Source: Arenibacter antarcticus
GTDB lineage: Bacteria > Bacteroidota > Bacteroidia > Flavobacteriales > Flavobacteriaceae
Assembly: GCF_041320605.1 (NCBI RefSeq)
Contig: NZ_CP166679.1
Span: forward strand, 310,001 to 374,000
Reading direction: 5' to 3'
DNA length: 64,000 bases
This document shows positions 18,785-31,402 of the stretch, one piece after another. The notes under the pieces are model-generated. The model worked only from the letters and a program-made list of their open reading frames with translations, was not told where the DNA came from and did not search any database. The first letter of the stretch is position 1. Every line of letters starts with the position of its first letter. The position numbers and the translations under genes are program-made.

Positions 18785-19763
18785 CACCCATGCCGTAAGC
18801 GCTAAACGGTTTGGCGACTATTATAAAATTAATGGCAAAACCCTACAGTATCACTACAAAAACCATCTTAGCGACTTCAAGGATTGGCCACAAAAGAAAC
18901 ATTCACAAGATTGGTTGCTCTTTGGAAAAAATTTAGGCTACTATTTAAGTTTGGATGAAACCTCTTTGTCCAACGGTGAGCTCTACACGATTTTAACCAA
19001 TAAAGGAGCTAACGGAAAGAAAGGTTGTATAGTGGCCATTATCAAGGGAACTAAAGCGGATGACGTCATCAATGTACTTGATAAAATCCCTGTGGAAAGA
19101 CGAAATATGGTCAAAGAAGTTACTGTCGATATGGCCGGAAATATGAATTTGATCGCTAAAAAATGTTTCCCTAAAACAGAAATCGTGACCGATAGATTTC
19201 ATGTCCAAAAACTAGCCTCAGAAGCCGTCCAGGAAGAACGTATCCGATTAAGATGGGAAGTTATAGAAGTGGAAAACAAAGCCATTGAGGAAGCTCGGAA
19301 AACAGAAAAAACATATAGACCAGAACTTCTCACTAACGGAGATACCCATAGACAGTTGCTGGCCAGAAGTCGATATCTGTTATTTAAATCAAAGACCAAA
19401 TGGACTGTGGGACAAATAGAAAGAGCGGAAGTATTATTTCAACTTTACCCAAGTATTGAAAAGGCTTATAAGTTGGCCCAAGCATTATGCTTTATCTATG
19501 AAAACAATACGAACAAGGATGTAGCAAGACTAAAATTGGCACATTGGTATAATGAAGTAGAAAACTCAAACTTTAAGTCGTTCAATACCATAGCAAGGTC
19601 TATACAAATGCATTACAAACCGATTTTGAACTATTTTAATAATAGGAGCACCAATGCTTCTGCGGAATCTTTTAATGCAAAAATTAAAGAGTTCAGGGCA
19701 ATGTTCAGAGGAGTAAGAGATGTCACGTTTTTCTTGTTTAGACTAACTAAATTATATGCCTAA
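18771..19763 (+). CDS. ISAon1-type DDE transposase, catalytic frame
   Basis: The frame is open from 18771; the first plausible independent start is the TTG at 18915 (282 residues). Coding character (HAVSAKRFGDYYKINGK) extends upstream of that start, which argues for production by frameshifting from the 18443 frame. The DDE triad is visible: D in YLSLDETSLS, D in IVTDRFHVQ and E in NASAESFNAKIK. The family is ISL3-like in its DDE layout. The C-terminus ends 33 bp before the right terminus. All catalytic residues are present, so the element may be active. Confidence 0.85.
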   Translation, partial: KVSLDTHAVSAKRFGDYYKINGKTLQYHYKNHLSDFKDWPQKKHSQDWLLFGKNLGYYLSLDETSLSNGELYTILTNKGANGKKGCIVAIIKGTKADDVINVLDKIPVERRNMVKEVTVDMAGNMNLIAKKCFPKTEIVTDRFHVQKLASEAVQEERIRLRWEVIEVENKAIEEARKTEKTYRPELLTNGDTHRQLLARSRYLLFKSKTKWTVGQIERAEVLFQLYPSIEKAYKLAQALCFIYENNTNKDVARLKLAHWYNEVENSNFKSFNTIARSIQMHYKPILNYFNNRSTNASAESFNAKIKEFRAMFRGVRDVTFFLFRLTKLYA

Positions 19764-19796
19764 TTTATGGCACTCCCCAAAAATATTGCTTGATCC

Positions 19797-19804
19797 TATT
19801 TAGC
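19797..19804. repeat. Right target-site duplication of the IS
   Basis: TATTTAGC, identical to 18378-18385. Confidence 0.8.
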
Positions 19805-19916
19805 ACGCCTTTATTTGGTACTGCAAAAAAGACCAAATCTCCTATTTGCCGGTATAAAACAATTTCACAACCCCTCCTGTCCGGGCTATTGTGCATACAG
19901 ATTACCATGCAAGTAT

Positions 19917-20516
19917 TTTCATGTTCAAAAACTAGCCTCAGAAGCCGTCCAGGAAGAACGTATCCGATTAAGATGGGAAGTTATAGAAGTGGAAAACAAA
20001 GCCATTGAGGAAGCTCGGAAAACAGAAAAAACATATAGACCAGAACTTCTCACTAACGGAGATACCCATAGACAGTTGCTGACCAGAAGTCGATATCTGT
20101 TATTTAAATCAAAGACCAAATGGACTGTGGGACAAATAGAAAGAGCGGAAGTATTATTTCAACTATACCCAAGTATTGAAAAAGCTTATAAGTTGGCCCA
20201 AGCATTATGCTTTATCTATGAAAACAATACGAACAAGGATGTAGCAAGACTAAAATTGGCACATTGGTATAACGAAGTAGAAAACTCAAACTTTAAGTCG
20301 TTCAATACCATAGCAAGGTCTATACAAATGCATTACAAACCGATTTTGAACTATTTTAATAATAGGAGTACCAATGCTTCTGCGGAATCTTTTAATGCAA
20401 AAATTAAAGAGTTCAGGGCAATGTTCAGAGGGGTAAGAGATGTTAGGTTTTTCTTGTTTAGACTAACTAAATTATATGCCTAATTTATGGCACTCCCCAA
20501 AAATATTGCTTGATCC
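19917..20516 (+). pseudogene. 5'-truncated second copy of the same IS
   Basis: 600 bp nearly identical to 19197-19796 (I count 9 differences over about 596 aligned bases), offset by exactly 720 bp. It keeps the last 190 or so codons of the transposase, including the catalytic E, and the right terminus, but lacks the left terminus, the N-terminal frame and both catalytic Asp residues. A frame from 19815 runs from unrelated flanking DNA into it; this is a chance fusion. Its right end abuts half of a duplicated rRNA terminator at 20517. Confidence 0.9.
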
Positions 20517-20558
20517 GAAATCATGAAGGGACTCTTAAAAAAAGGCAGCGGCCTATCC

Positions 20559-20615
20559 GTGACTGTCCACATCTACAAGTAAAACGCAGTAGAGGTGGTA
20601 ACAGGAACTGATCAC
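20559..20615. repeat. 57-nt hairpin element, copy 1
   Basis: Begins GTGACTGTCC and ends CAGGAACTGATCAC. Ends pair GTGA/TCAC, CTGT/ACAG and a 10-bp stem around a 12-nt loop starting AAGT. Nearly identical to copy 2. A CACGCC-AAG-GGCGTG hairpin overlaps the 3' end. Confidence 0.7.
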
Positions 20616-20707
20616 GCCAAGGGCGTGCCATTATAAGAATTATAAAACAAAAAAAGTCCCTCCATGAAATCATGAAGGGACTCTTAAAAAAAGGCAGCGG
20701 CCTATCC

Positions 20708-20764
20708 GTGACTGTCCACATCTACAAGTGAAACGCAGTAGAGGTGGTAACAGGAACTGATCAC
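20708..20764. repeat. 57-nt hairpin element, copy 2
   Basis: Same length and ends as copy 1. The inner stem CCACATCTAC / GTAGAGGTGG pairs at 9 of 10 positions. Confidence 0.7.
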
Positions 20765-20817
20765 GCCAAAGGCGTGCCATTATAAGTTAAACCATAAATA
20801 GATAAAATTAGCCATCA

Positions 20818-20874
20818 GTGACTGTCCCTGGGTGCAAGCGAAGCGAAGCACAAAGGGCCACAGGAACTGATCAC
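20818..20874. repeat. 57-nt hairpin element, copy 3 (covarying)
   Basis: Same length and outer sequences as copies 1 and 2, but a different inner stem, CCCTGGGTGC / GCACAAAGGG, that still pairs at 8 of 10 positions around a 12-nt loop (AAGCGAAGCGAA). Four pairs differ from copy 2 by changes on both sides. Confidence 0.7.
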
Positions 20875-20904
20875 GCCAAGGGCGTGCCACTATAAGAATT
20901 ATAA

Positions 20905-20942
20905 AACAAAAAAAAAGTCCCTCCATGAAATCATGAAGGGAC
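20905..20942 (-). terminator. rRNA operon terminator
   Basis: Arms GTCCCTCCATGA (20917-20928) and TCATGAAGGGAC (20931-20942) pair with one mismatch. The plus-strand A-run at 20908-20916 is the U-run of the minus-strand transcript. It lies 11 bp beyond the 5S end. A second full copy lies at about 20649-20683. Confidence 0.85.
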
Positions 20943-20953
20943 TCTTAAAAAAA

Positions 20954-21062
20954 GGCAGCGGCCTACTCTCCCACTTAGTGTAGCAGTACCATCGGCGCAG
21001 ACGGGCTTAACTTCCCTGTTCGGAATGGTAAGGGGTGGGCCCCGTCGCCATGGCCACCTTAA
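20954..21062 (-). rRNA. rrf: 5S ribosomal RNA
   Basis: The minus strand shows the 5S core (CCATTCCGAACAGGGAAGTT, CCGATGGTACTGC) and the 3' end TAGGCCGCTGCC. About 109 nt. Last gene of the rRNA operon; ends estimated to within a few bases. Confidence 0.93.
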
Positions 21063-21239
21063 ATCGTTGGTTAGCACAACCCGCTATTACGGGAGGTGTT
21101 CACCGCGCCACTAGGGCGCAATATCGTTGACATATTAAAGGGACAGGATGACACTGGAAACGGCAAATATAAGGTAAGGTACTTGTTCTTGAAAAAAAAA
21201 GGTTTGTTGCGCCCCGCAGTTTCCCACGGGGCGACGTTT

Positions 21240-24075
<2,836 letters not shown>

Positions 24076-24302
24076 GACCTTTTATATTATACGCCCCCCT
24101 TGGCGGCTGCCTTAGGGGACACTCTTGTACTTGTACTTTACTTTACTTTTGTGTTTCTTTTTCAGTGTACGCAAAGACCTGAATCTGTTGCGCACCCTGT
24201 CCCAATATGTCAATGAACTTTCCAACAGTTCGCCCATGGTCTAAAAAAAAAGACCAAGAACTTGCCGTTCTCTGCCATAGGTTTGCACCTTTGGCGTTTT
24301 GG

Positions 24303-24376
24303 TGGAGAATATCGGAGTCGAACCGATGACCTCCTGCGTGCAAGGCAGGCGCTCTAGCCAGCTGAGCTAATCCCCC
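24303..24376 (-). tRNA. tRNA-Ala (UGC)
   Basis: 74 nt, acceptor GGGGGAT / ATTCTCC with G-U pairs, D-stem GCTC/GAGC, anticodon TGC in CTTGCAC, T-loop TTCGACT. CCA is not encoded. Second of the two spacer tRNAs. Confidence 0.95.
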
Positions 24377-24485
24377 GTGTTCTATAAGTCGGCAGATGCC
24401 ACTTTACAGTCGTCAGGTTTCCCAACTTCTAGAATTTCCTAATTCAATACTTTCAATCAATGAACGTGTGTCCCGAAGAACAAAA

Positions 24486-24582
24486 TTGTAATTTGTAGTC
24501 TCAGGCAGACTTACTGCTTACAGCAGTATGAACTTCTTGTCCGCACCTCGCCTACGTTGTAATTTGTAGTCTCAGGCAGACT
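24486..24582. repeat. 26-bp direct repeat at the tRNA-Ile 3' end
   Basis: The 26-bp sequence starting TTGTAATTTGTAGTCTC occurs at 24486-24511 and again at 24557-24582, where it covers the last bases of tRNA-Ile and its flank. The two lie 71 bp apart in the 16S-23S spacer. Confidence 0.8.
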
Positions 24583-24640
24583 CGAACTGCCGACCTCTAC
24601 ATTATCAGTGTAGCGCTCTAACCAGCTGAGCTATGAGACT
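24567..24640 (-). tRNA. tRNA-Ile (GAU)
   Basis: 74 nt, perfect acceptor AGTCTCA / TGAGACT, D-stem GCTC/GAGC, anticodon GAT, T-loop TTCGAGT. First of the two tRNAs in the rRNA spacer, the usual Ile-Ala order. Confidence 0.95.
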
Positions 24641-24716
24641 CACTATATTAGTATATGTAAAAACAGAAAACCGAATAAACGGGCGCTTGCGCCCTACTCC
24701 CAATGGCAAATACTCT

Positions 24717-26236
<1,520 letters not shown>

Positions 26237-26407
26237 TGATTCTTAAATTACTTCGATCAACCATCAGGAGTAGAATGCCCGGCCCGTATTTTCGGTTTTC
26301 TTTTCTGTATCACAATCTGTCGCCAGATCATGATACGCTGTCTTTACAATATGTCCAAGAACTTTTAATCTCTTTATTTTCCTTCACTCCGTTTCCGTAA
26401 GCGGCTG

Positions 26408-26437
26408 CAAATGTACAACCCTTTTTTAAATTGACAA
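26408..26437 (-). promoter_or_regulatory. rRNA operon promoter P2
   Basis: On the minus strand TTG (plus CAA 26435-26437), a 19-bp spacer and TACATTTG (plus CAAATGTA 26408-26415). About 170 bp before 16S. It shares the context AAGCTTG...TTTAAAAA...GGG with P1. Confidence 0.75.
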
Positions 26438-26556
26438 GCTTTTTTTTGAGAAAAATTAATTTCTTTTTTTACTCGGCAACTTCGAATCAGGAATTTCAAA
26501 TAACGTGGTGATCTGCTCACCTGCCGCTCACTCACTTTCACTTCGTTTGCGGGGTG

Positions 26557-26587
26557 CAAATCTACCACCCCTTTTTAAATCCCACAA
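26557..26587 (-). promoter_or_regulatory. rRNA operon promoter P1
   Basis: On the minus strand TTG (plus CAA 26585-26587), a 20-bp spacer and TAGATTTG (plus CAAATCTA 26557-26564), 150 bp upstream of P2. Upstream plus-strand T-runs read as A-tracts on the transcribed side. Confidence 0.75.
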
Positions 26588-27155
26588 GCTTTTTTAATAA
26601 GTTTTTTTCCTTTTTTTAATACCACAACACAAAAGACTGTAAAACAGGTTTTTGCAATACTAAAGTATTGAGATATTAGTATTGAGTATTGAGACAGATG
26701 TACGGAACAGGGCTTTGGATGATGCGCGACCTAGGCGTTGTCGCTAAAGCGAGCTGTCTTTTCAATACTAAGAAAAGCCTAGGACATCTATATATAGGTG
26801 TTGAATAGGCATGGCGAGCTTAGGATGCGGAATTACACCTGGGACATTATACGCCCCACCCCCAAAGCAAAGCGCCCTGTGGCCTGCCACGGCCGCATAG
26901 TGGTCAAACATCAATCACACCACATCAAGTAATGAAGCAACTACTTTATAAGAAGATAGACAATCGCGGAGCGGAAACGTTAAACGCACCGCGTTAGGCT
27001 CGCCAGCCGATAGGCAGGGATTGAAGCGGCATCCCCGAAGCATCGCAAGGGATACAGCGGAAAGCCCGACCCGACGAAGGAGGGAACGCCCAAATAAACA
27101 CTAATACATAGCCCGCAGGTAAGTTCAAAAACGCCATCTACACAGCAACAAGGCC
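26588..27155. other. Noncoding region between dacB and the rRNA promoters
   Basis: No gene is seen in 568 bp. The left part is AT-rich with short AGTATTGAG repeats (26655-26695). The right part (about 26960-27105) is GC-rich and contains a candidate structured element (27015-27101). Confidence 0.6.
27015..27101. other. GC-rich structured intergenic element
   Basis: About 87 bp with a GCATCCC / GGGATAC stem (6 of 7 pairs) around a 13-nt loop, followed by GCGGAAAGCCCGACCC and a closing GGGAACGCCC. Much richer in GC than its surroundings. From memory, similar 'AGCGG...AGCGGAAAGCCCGACC' elements recur between genes in other Flavobacteriia, but I could not check this. Confidence 0.4.
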
Positions 27156-28457
27156 TTAATATCTTTCATAAAAAGGAAACAACAGCTTTTGCATTTCCTG
27201 TTTCAACGCATTGGTACCTATTATATAGTTATTGTGCATAAAACTAAAGTAGAGCATCTTATTGCTTTTGGTAAGGAGATATCCACTTAAGCAATGCGTT
27301 CCGTCTAAGGTTCCAGTCTTAGCATAGATATATGGTTTTGCATTCCCCGAGGCATACCAGGATTTTATGGTTCCTGATTTTCCGCCGGCAGGAAAAAAGG
27401 CGTAGATCTTTTCTTCGGGTATTTCTTCCCGTATTTTCTTTAAGAGGGCTATGATACTTCTTGGCGTAAATTTATTATGACTGGAGAGTCCAGATCCATC
27501 TACCCATACAGGCTTATCTGGCAGATCACTTAAATAATTTTTTTCAGCATACTCTATTACCTTTCCAATATTTAAAGAATCGAACAATTTATCAGATGCC
27601 AATACCAATAATTGTTCCGCCAGGAAATTATCGCTAATGGTCATCATTTGCTTAAATAAGGAATCGGTCTCCACTCCTTTTAATTTAGTATGCGGAAGCC
27701 CCGCTACCAATTTGTACTCTATTTTATGCACTTCCTTACCAAGAGTGTCCATTAGCATTTCTAAAGTCAGTTCCGACGAAGTGGCAAATGGCCTGTCGGT
27801 TTCTATCTCCACCGTATCCAAAACAATATTATATTGGAAAAGGTTGGCATCACTATCCCTATCTATAGTATACTTAAGGGTAGACATATCTTTGTTGAGT
27901 CGAATATCCTTTGCGAAAAAATGGGGCGAATAGCTGAGATCTCTATCCCCCGCGCCTTTTGTGAAGCGAACGATATTACCATACATAGGAAGCGCTGTTC
28001 TTTGAGGTCCGTAATAATACTTATACCAATTCCAGGACCAACCCGAACCGTAAGCCGTAACCTCCTCCGAATTATCGGCCCAATACAACTTTTTATTAGT
28101 AGACCTTAACAATTCCAATGCACTAACATCATTAAAATCAGGATGCAGAAAGGCAGGGTTCCCAGTACCCCAAAATACAAGTGAATCTTTTGTTTCCCTA
28201 TAATTAAGGCTATTTACTGTATCGCCTAGGATTTTATAAGCGGTATAAAAGGTAAACATTTTGGTGTTGGATGCAGGAATAAAATACTTATCCTCGTTCT
28301 GTGCATATAGCACCTTATCCTTATTGGGATCATAAATAACAATGCCTGTAAACCCTTGTTTAAATACTTCTGAATTCTTAATTGGCTTGATGAGACGTGA
28401 AGTAACACAACTTGAAAAGAGGATACAAAGTGATAGCAATAGAAAGATATGTTTCAT
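27156..28457 (-). CDS. dacB: D-Ala-D-Ala carboxypeptidase/endopeptidase, PBP4 type (S13)
   Basis: Peptidoglycan hydrolase that trims pentapeptides or opens D-Ala cross-bridges. It has a lipoprotein signal (lipobox FSSC), suggesting membrane anchoring in the periplasm. The three penicillin-binding motifs are present: S-N-T-K (ASNTKMF), S-x-N region in SGLSSHNKF, and K-T-G (AKTGTLDG). At 433 residues it is somewhat short for PBP4, so the inserted domain is small. I start at the ATG 28457; an upstream frame would add 39 residues that would destroy the signal peptide. Confidence 0.9.
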   Translation of the reverse strand: MKHIFLLLSLCILFSSCVTSRLIKPIKNSEVFKQGFTGIVIYDPNKDKVLYAQNEDKYFIPASNTKMFTFYTAYKILGDTVNSLNYRETKDSLVFWGTGNPAFLHPDFNDVSALELLRSTNKKLYWADNSEEVTAYGSGWSWNWYKYYYGPQRTALPMYGNIVRFTKGAGDRDLSYSPHFFAKDIRLNKDMSTLKYTIDRDSDANLFQYNIVLDTVEIETDRPFATSSELTLEMLMDTLGKEVHKIEYKLVAGLPHTKLKGVETDSLFKQMMTISDNFLAEQLLVLASDKLFDSLNIGKVIEYAEKNYLSDLPDKPVWVDGSGLSSHNKFTPRSIIALLKKIREEIPEEKIYAFFPAGGKSGTIKSWYASGNAKPYIYAKTGTLDGTHCLSGYLLTKSNKMLYFSFMHNNYIIGTNALKQEMQKLLFPFYERY

Positions 28458-28727
28458 AAACTTATCAATAGGTCGATTATAGGTTTTTTGGTAGTGGATT
28501 TTCTTGCCTCTTGACTTCTCATAATTTAGAATCCAAGTTTTTGATAACGCACCATAAATACACAAAAGTAACAACTTTATCTTTTGACTATCTATGTCAC
28601 TATAATAGGTCTAAGACAAAAACATAAATATACCCCTAATATTCAAATCGACTTTAGCTTACCAGCACAATGAATTATTCAAAACAGCAAATTTCTCCTA
28701 AAAAACAAAATTCAATCCAATACAACG

Positions 28728-28758
28728 TTGCCCAACTAATCCCTTTACAATATCTTTG
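28728..28758 (+). promoter_or_regulatory. thrS promoter
   Basis: TTG 28728-28730, 20-bp spacer, TATCTTTG 28751-28758; the start codon is at 28779. A textbook Bacteroidota promoter driving the thrS-infC-rpmI-rplT unit. Confidence 0.7.
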
Positions 28759-28778
28759 CAACTGTTAAAAAGAATCCT

Positions 28779-30719
28779 ATGATCAAAATTACTCTACCGG
28801 ACGGAAGTGTTAGAGAATACGCAAAAGGAACCTCTCCATTAGAGGTGGCCAAAAGCATTAGTGAAGGTTTGGCAAGAAATATTATTTCTGCAAAATTCAA
28901 TGGTGTAACAGTTGAGACCGTTAGCCCCTTACATGAAGATGGCTCCTTGGTTCTTTTTAGCTGGAACGATAAGGAAGGAAAAACTGCCTTTTGGCATTCC
29001 AGTTCCCATGTGGTTGCACAGGCATTGGAAGAATTATATCCAGGTGTAAAACTAACCATTGGTCCCGCTATTGAAAACGGATTTTATTACGATGTTGATT
29101 TAGGGGAGGGCACAATATCGGAAAAGGATTTCCCGATGATTGAAAAAAGAGCCTTGGAAATCGCCAGGGGGAAACACGAATTTAAAATGCGTTCGGCCTC
29201 TAAGGCAGAAGCCCTAGACCTCTACCGCTCACAGGGAAACCAATACAAGGTAGAACTTATTGAAAATCTAGAAGATGGCACCATTACTTTCTGTGATCAT
29301 GACACCTTTACAGATTTATGTAGAGGGGGCCATATCCCAAATACAGGTATCATTAAGGCTATTAAAATATTAAGCGTAGCAGGTGCTTATTGGAGAGGGA
29401 ACGAAAAGAATAACCAATTAACTAGGGTATACGGCATTTCCTTTCCAAAACAGAAAGAGCTTACCGAGTACCTAGAACTATTGGAGGAGGCCAAAAAACG
29501 CGATCATAGAAAATTAGGAAAGGAATTGGAACTATTTACCTTCTCCCAAAAAGTGGGTCAAGGTCTTCCGCTATGGTTGCCAAAAGGGGCAGCGTTACGC
29601 GACAGACTAGAACAATTTCTTAAAAAGGCACAAAAAAAAGCCGGTTATGAAATGGTGGTCACCCCACATATCGGTCAAAAGGAGCTTTACATCACCTCTG
29701 GGCATTACGAAAAATATGGGGAAGATAGTTTTCAACCTATAAAAACACCCAAAGAAGGTGAGGAGTTTTTGTTAAAACCAATGAATTGCCCACATCACTG
29801 TGAAATATACAACGCCAAACCTTTTAGTTATAGGGAGCTACCGAAGAGGTATGCTGAATTTGGTACCGTATACCGGTATGAACAGAGCGGAGAGCTTCAC
29901 GGTTTAACCAGGGTACGTGGCTTTACACAAGATGATGCCCACATCTTCTGTACTCCAGACCAATTGGCAGACGAATTTAAAAATGTTATAGACCTTACTT
30001 TATATGTATTAGGTTCATTGGGCTTTGATAATTTTACCGCCCAAGTCTCCATAAGAGATCTGGAAAAACCTGAAAAATATATTGGGTCCCTTGAGAACTG
30101 GGAAAAGGCAGAAAATGCCATCATAAATGCCGCTAAGGAAAAGGGATTGGATTTCGTAATTGAAAGTGGGGAAGCCGCCTTTTACGGGCCAAAGCTCGAC
30201 TTTATGGTGAAGGATGCCTTGGGTAGAAATTGGCAGTTGGGAACTATACAGGTAGACTACAACCTTCCTGAGCGGTTTGACCTTACTTATAAAGGAAGCG
30301 ATAATGAGTTGCATAGACCTGTTATGATCCACCGTGCACCCTTTGGAAGTATGGAGCGATTTATTGCCTTATTACTTGAACATACGGGTGGAAATTTCCC
30401 GCTTTGGTTAATGCCAGAACAGGCAATTATCCTTCCAGTAAGCGAAAAACATGAAATATATGCGAAAAAAGTTTTAAATTCCTTGGAAAATAACGACATT
30501 CGCGCCCTCATTGATAATAGAAATGAGACAGTTGGCAAAAAAATAAGGGAAGCAGAGATGAATAAGATCCCATTTATGTTGATTGTTGGTGAGAATGAAG
30601 AAAAAGAGGAAACCATTTCTGTTAGACGTCATGGTGGTGAAGATCTTGGCTCCATTACCCTAGAAGCCTTTTCCGACTTGGTAAATAGTGAAATAAACAG
30701 TACCTTAAAGTCGTTTTAA
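28779..30719 (+). CDS. thrS: Threonine-tRNA ligase
   Basis: Charges tRNA-Thr with threonine in the cytoplasm. The 646 residues show the TGS domain (1-60), the editing domain with the [17 protein letters not shown] motif, and the class II catalytic core with [10 protein letters not shown] (zinc cysteine), [29 protein letters not shown] motif 2 and [11 protein letters not shown] (motif 3), then an anticodon-binding domain. Full length. It heads an operon with infC, rpmI and rplT, an order shared with many bacteria. Confidence 0.97.
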   Translation: MIKITLPDGSVREYAKGTSPLEVAKSISEGLARNIISAKFNGVTVETVSPLHEDGSLVLFSWNDKEGKTAFWHSSSHVVAQALEELYPGVKLTIGPAIENGFYYDVDLGEGTISEKDFPMIEKRALEIARGKHEFKMRSASKAEALDLYRSQGNQYKVELIENLEDGTITFCDHDTFTDLCRGGHIPNTGIIKAIKILSVAGAYWRGNEKNNQLTRVYGISFPKQKELTEYLELLEEAKKRDHRKLGKELELFTFSQKVGQGLPLWLPKGAALRDRLEQFLKKAQKKAGYEMVVTPHIGQKELYITSGHYEKYGEDSFQPIKTPKEGEEFLLKPMNCPHHCEIYNAKPFSYRELPKRYAEFGTVYRYEQSGELHGLTRVRGFTQDDAHIFCTPDQLADEFKNVIDLTLYVLGSLGFDNFTAQVSIRDLEKPEKYIGSLENWEKAENAIINAAKEKGLDFVIESGEAAFYGPKLDFMVKDALGRNWQLGTIQVDYNLPERFDLTYKGSDNELHRPVMIHRAPFGSMERFIALLLEHTGGNFPLWLMPEQAIILPVSEKHEIYAKKVLNSLENNDIRALIDNRNETVGKKIREAEMNKIPFMLIVGENEEKEETISVRRHGGEDLGSITLEAFSDLVNSEINSTLKSF

Positions 30720-30753
30720 AAAAATATATAAGTTTAATTAAAAAAGCAGAGTC

Positions 30754-31308
30754 ATAGCAATAAGAAAACGTTTTAGACCACAGCCTAGGAGGGAGAATAA
30801 AAATCCCCATAATATTAATGAGAAAATTTTATCGCCCAAAGTAAGGTTGGTTGGCGACAATATTGAAGTAGGAGTGTACAGCACAAGGGATGCCTTAACC
30901 AAGGCCAAGGAATTGGAATTGGATTTGGTTGAAATCTCCCCTAAGGCCGATCCACCAGTTTGTAAAATTATAGATTACAAGAAGTTTCTATACGAACAAA
31001 AGAAGCGTGAAAAGGTCATGAAGGCCAAAGCTACTAAGGTTATCGTAAAAGAAATTAGATTTGGTCCACAAACTGATGATCACGACTACGAATTTAAAAA
31101 GAAACATGCCGAGAAATTCTTGAAGGATGGTGCTAAATTAAAGGCCTATGTATTCTTTAAAGGAAGATCTATTGTTTATAAAGATCAGGGTGAAATTCTC
31201 TTACTTAAATTAGCTTCCGAATTGGAAGATTTAGGCAAGGTAGAACAGATGCCTAAATTGGAAGGCAAAAGGATGACAATGTTCATTGCTCCCAAGACCA
31301 AAAAGTAA
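30754..31308 (+). CDS. infC: Translation initiation factor IF-3 (non-AUG start)
   Basis: IF-3 keeps 30S subunits free and checks start-codon pairing. The conserved N-terminal domain ([25 protein letters not shown]) begins well upstream of the first conventional start: a frame from TTG 30847 would remove about 30 residues, including the R-I-N-x-x-I region. The frame is open back to 30742 with no ATG, GTG or TTG before this region; the first fitting codon is ATA at 30754 (product MAIRKRFRP...), giving 184 residues, the family length. E. coli infC likewise starts at AUU for autoregulation, so a rare start is credible here. Confidence 0.88.
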   Translation: MAIRKRFRPQPRRENKNPHNINEKILSPKVRLVGDNIEVGVYSTRDALTKAKELELDLVEISPKADPPVCKIIDYKKFLYEQKKREKVMKAKATKVIVKEIRFGPQTDDHDYEFKKKHAEKFLKDGAKLKAYVFFKGRSIVYKDQGEILLLKLASELEDLGKVEQMPKLEGKRMTMFIAPKTKK

Positions 31309-31312
31309 ATCC

Positions 31313-31327
31313 ACCTATTTAAAATAG
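31313..31327 (+). promoter_or_regulatory. Small hairpin in the infC-rpmI gap
   Basis: CCTATTT-AAAATAGG palindrome just after the infC stop. A weak candidate for the leader structure through which ribosomal protein L20 regulates this operon in other bacteria; the assignment is speculative. Confidence 0.25.
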
Positions 31328-31402
31328 GGGATATAAATGGAAAATTACCGGCTAATGTCGGATTGAAAATAGTAAGCGAGATAATTAATAAATAGGAATC
31401 AA

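Larger units (their letters stand above)
18386..19796 (+). mobile_element. Intact ISAon1-type insertion sequence
   Basis: 1,411 bp. Left terminus 18386-18409 and right terminus 19773-19796 are imperfect inverted repeats (left GCGTCAAG...TTGGGGAG; right, reverse-complemented, GGATCAAG...TTGGGGAG; 15 of 24 positions match). The element is flanked by an 8-bp direct repeat TATTTAGC at 18378-18385 and 19797-19804, the expected target duplication. It encodes a two-frame transposase (18443-18784 and 18771-19763). The ISAon1 family name is from recognition of the two proteins; the borders are read from the sequence. Confidence 0.88.
20517..20949. repeat. Duplicated rRNA-terminator / 5S-end repeat array
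   Basis: Repeats of a block that contains the rRNA-operon terminator arm (ATCATGAAGGGACTC) and the 5S 3'-end tail (GGCAGCGGCCTA on the plus strand). The block begins at 20517, 20666 and 20927; the first period is 149 bp, the second 261 bp. In the first two copies the 5S similarity stops after 12 bases and gives way to the 57-nt hairpin elements. The first copy is cut in half by the truncated IS. Confidence 0.8.

Noticed and set aside
19815-20483. A 222-codon transposase gene
   Set aside because: Its first 35 codons are unrelated flanking DNA; the rest is the truncated IS copy. It lacks both catalytic Asp residues.
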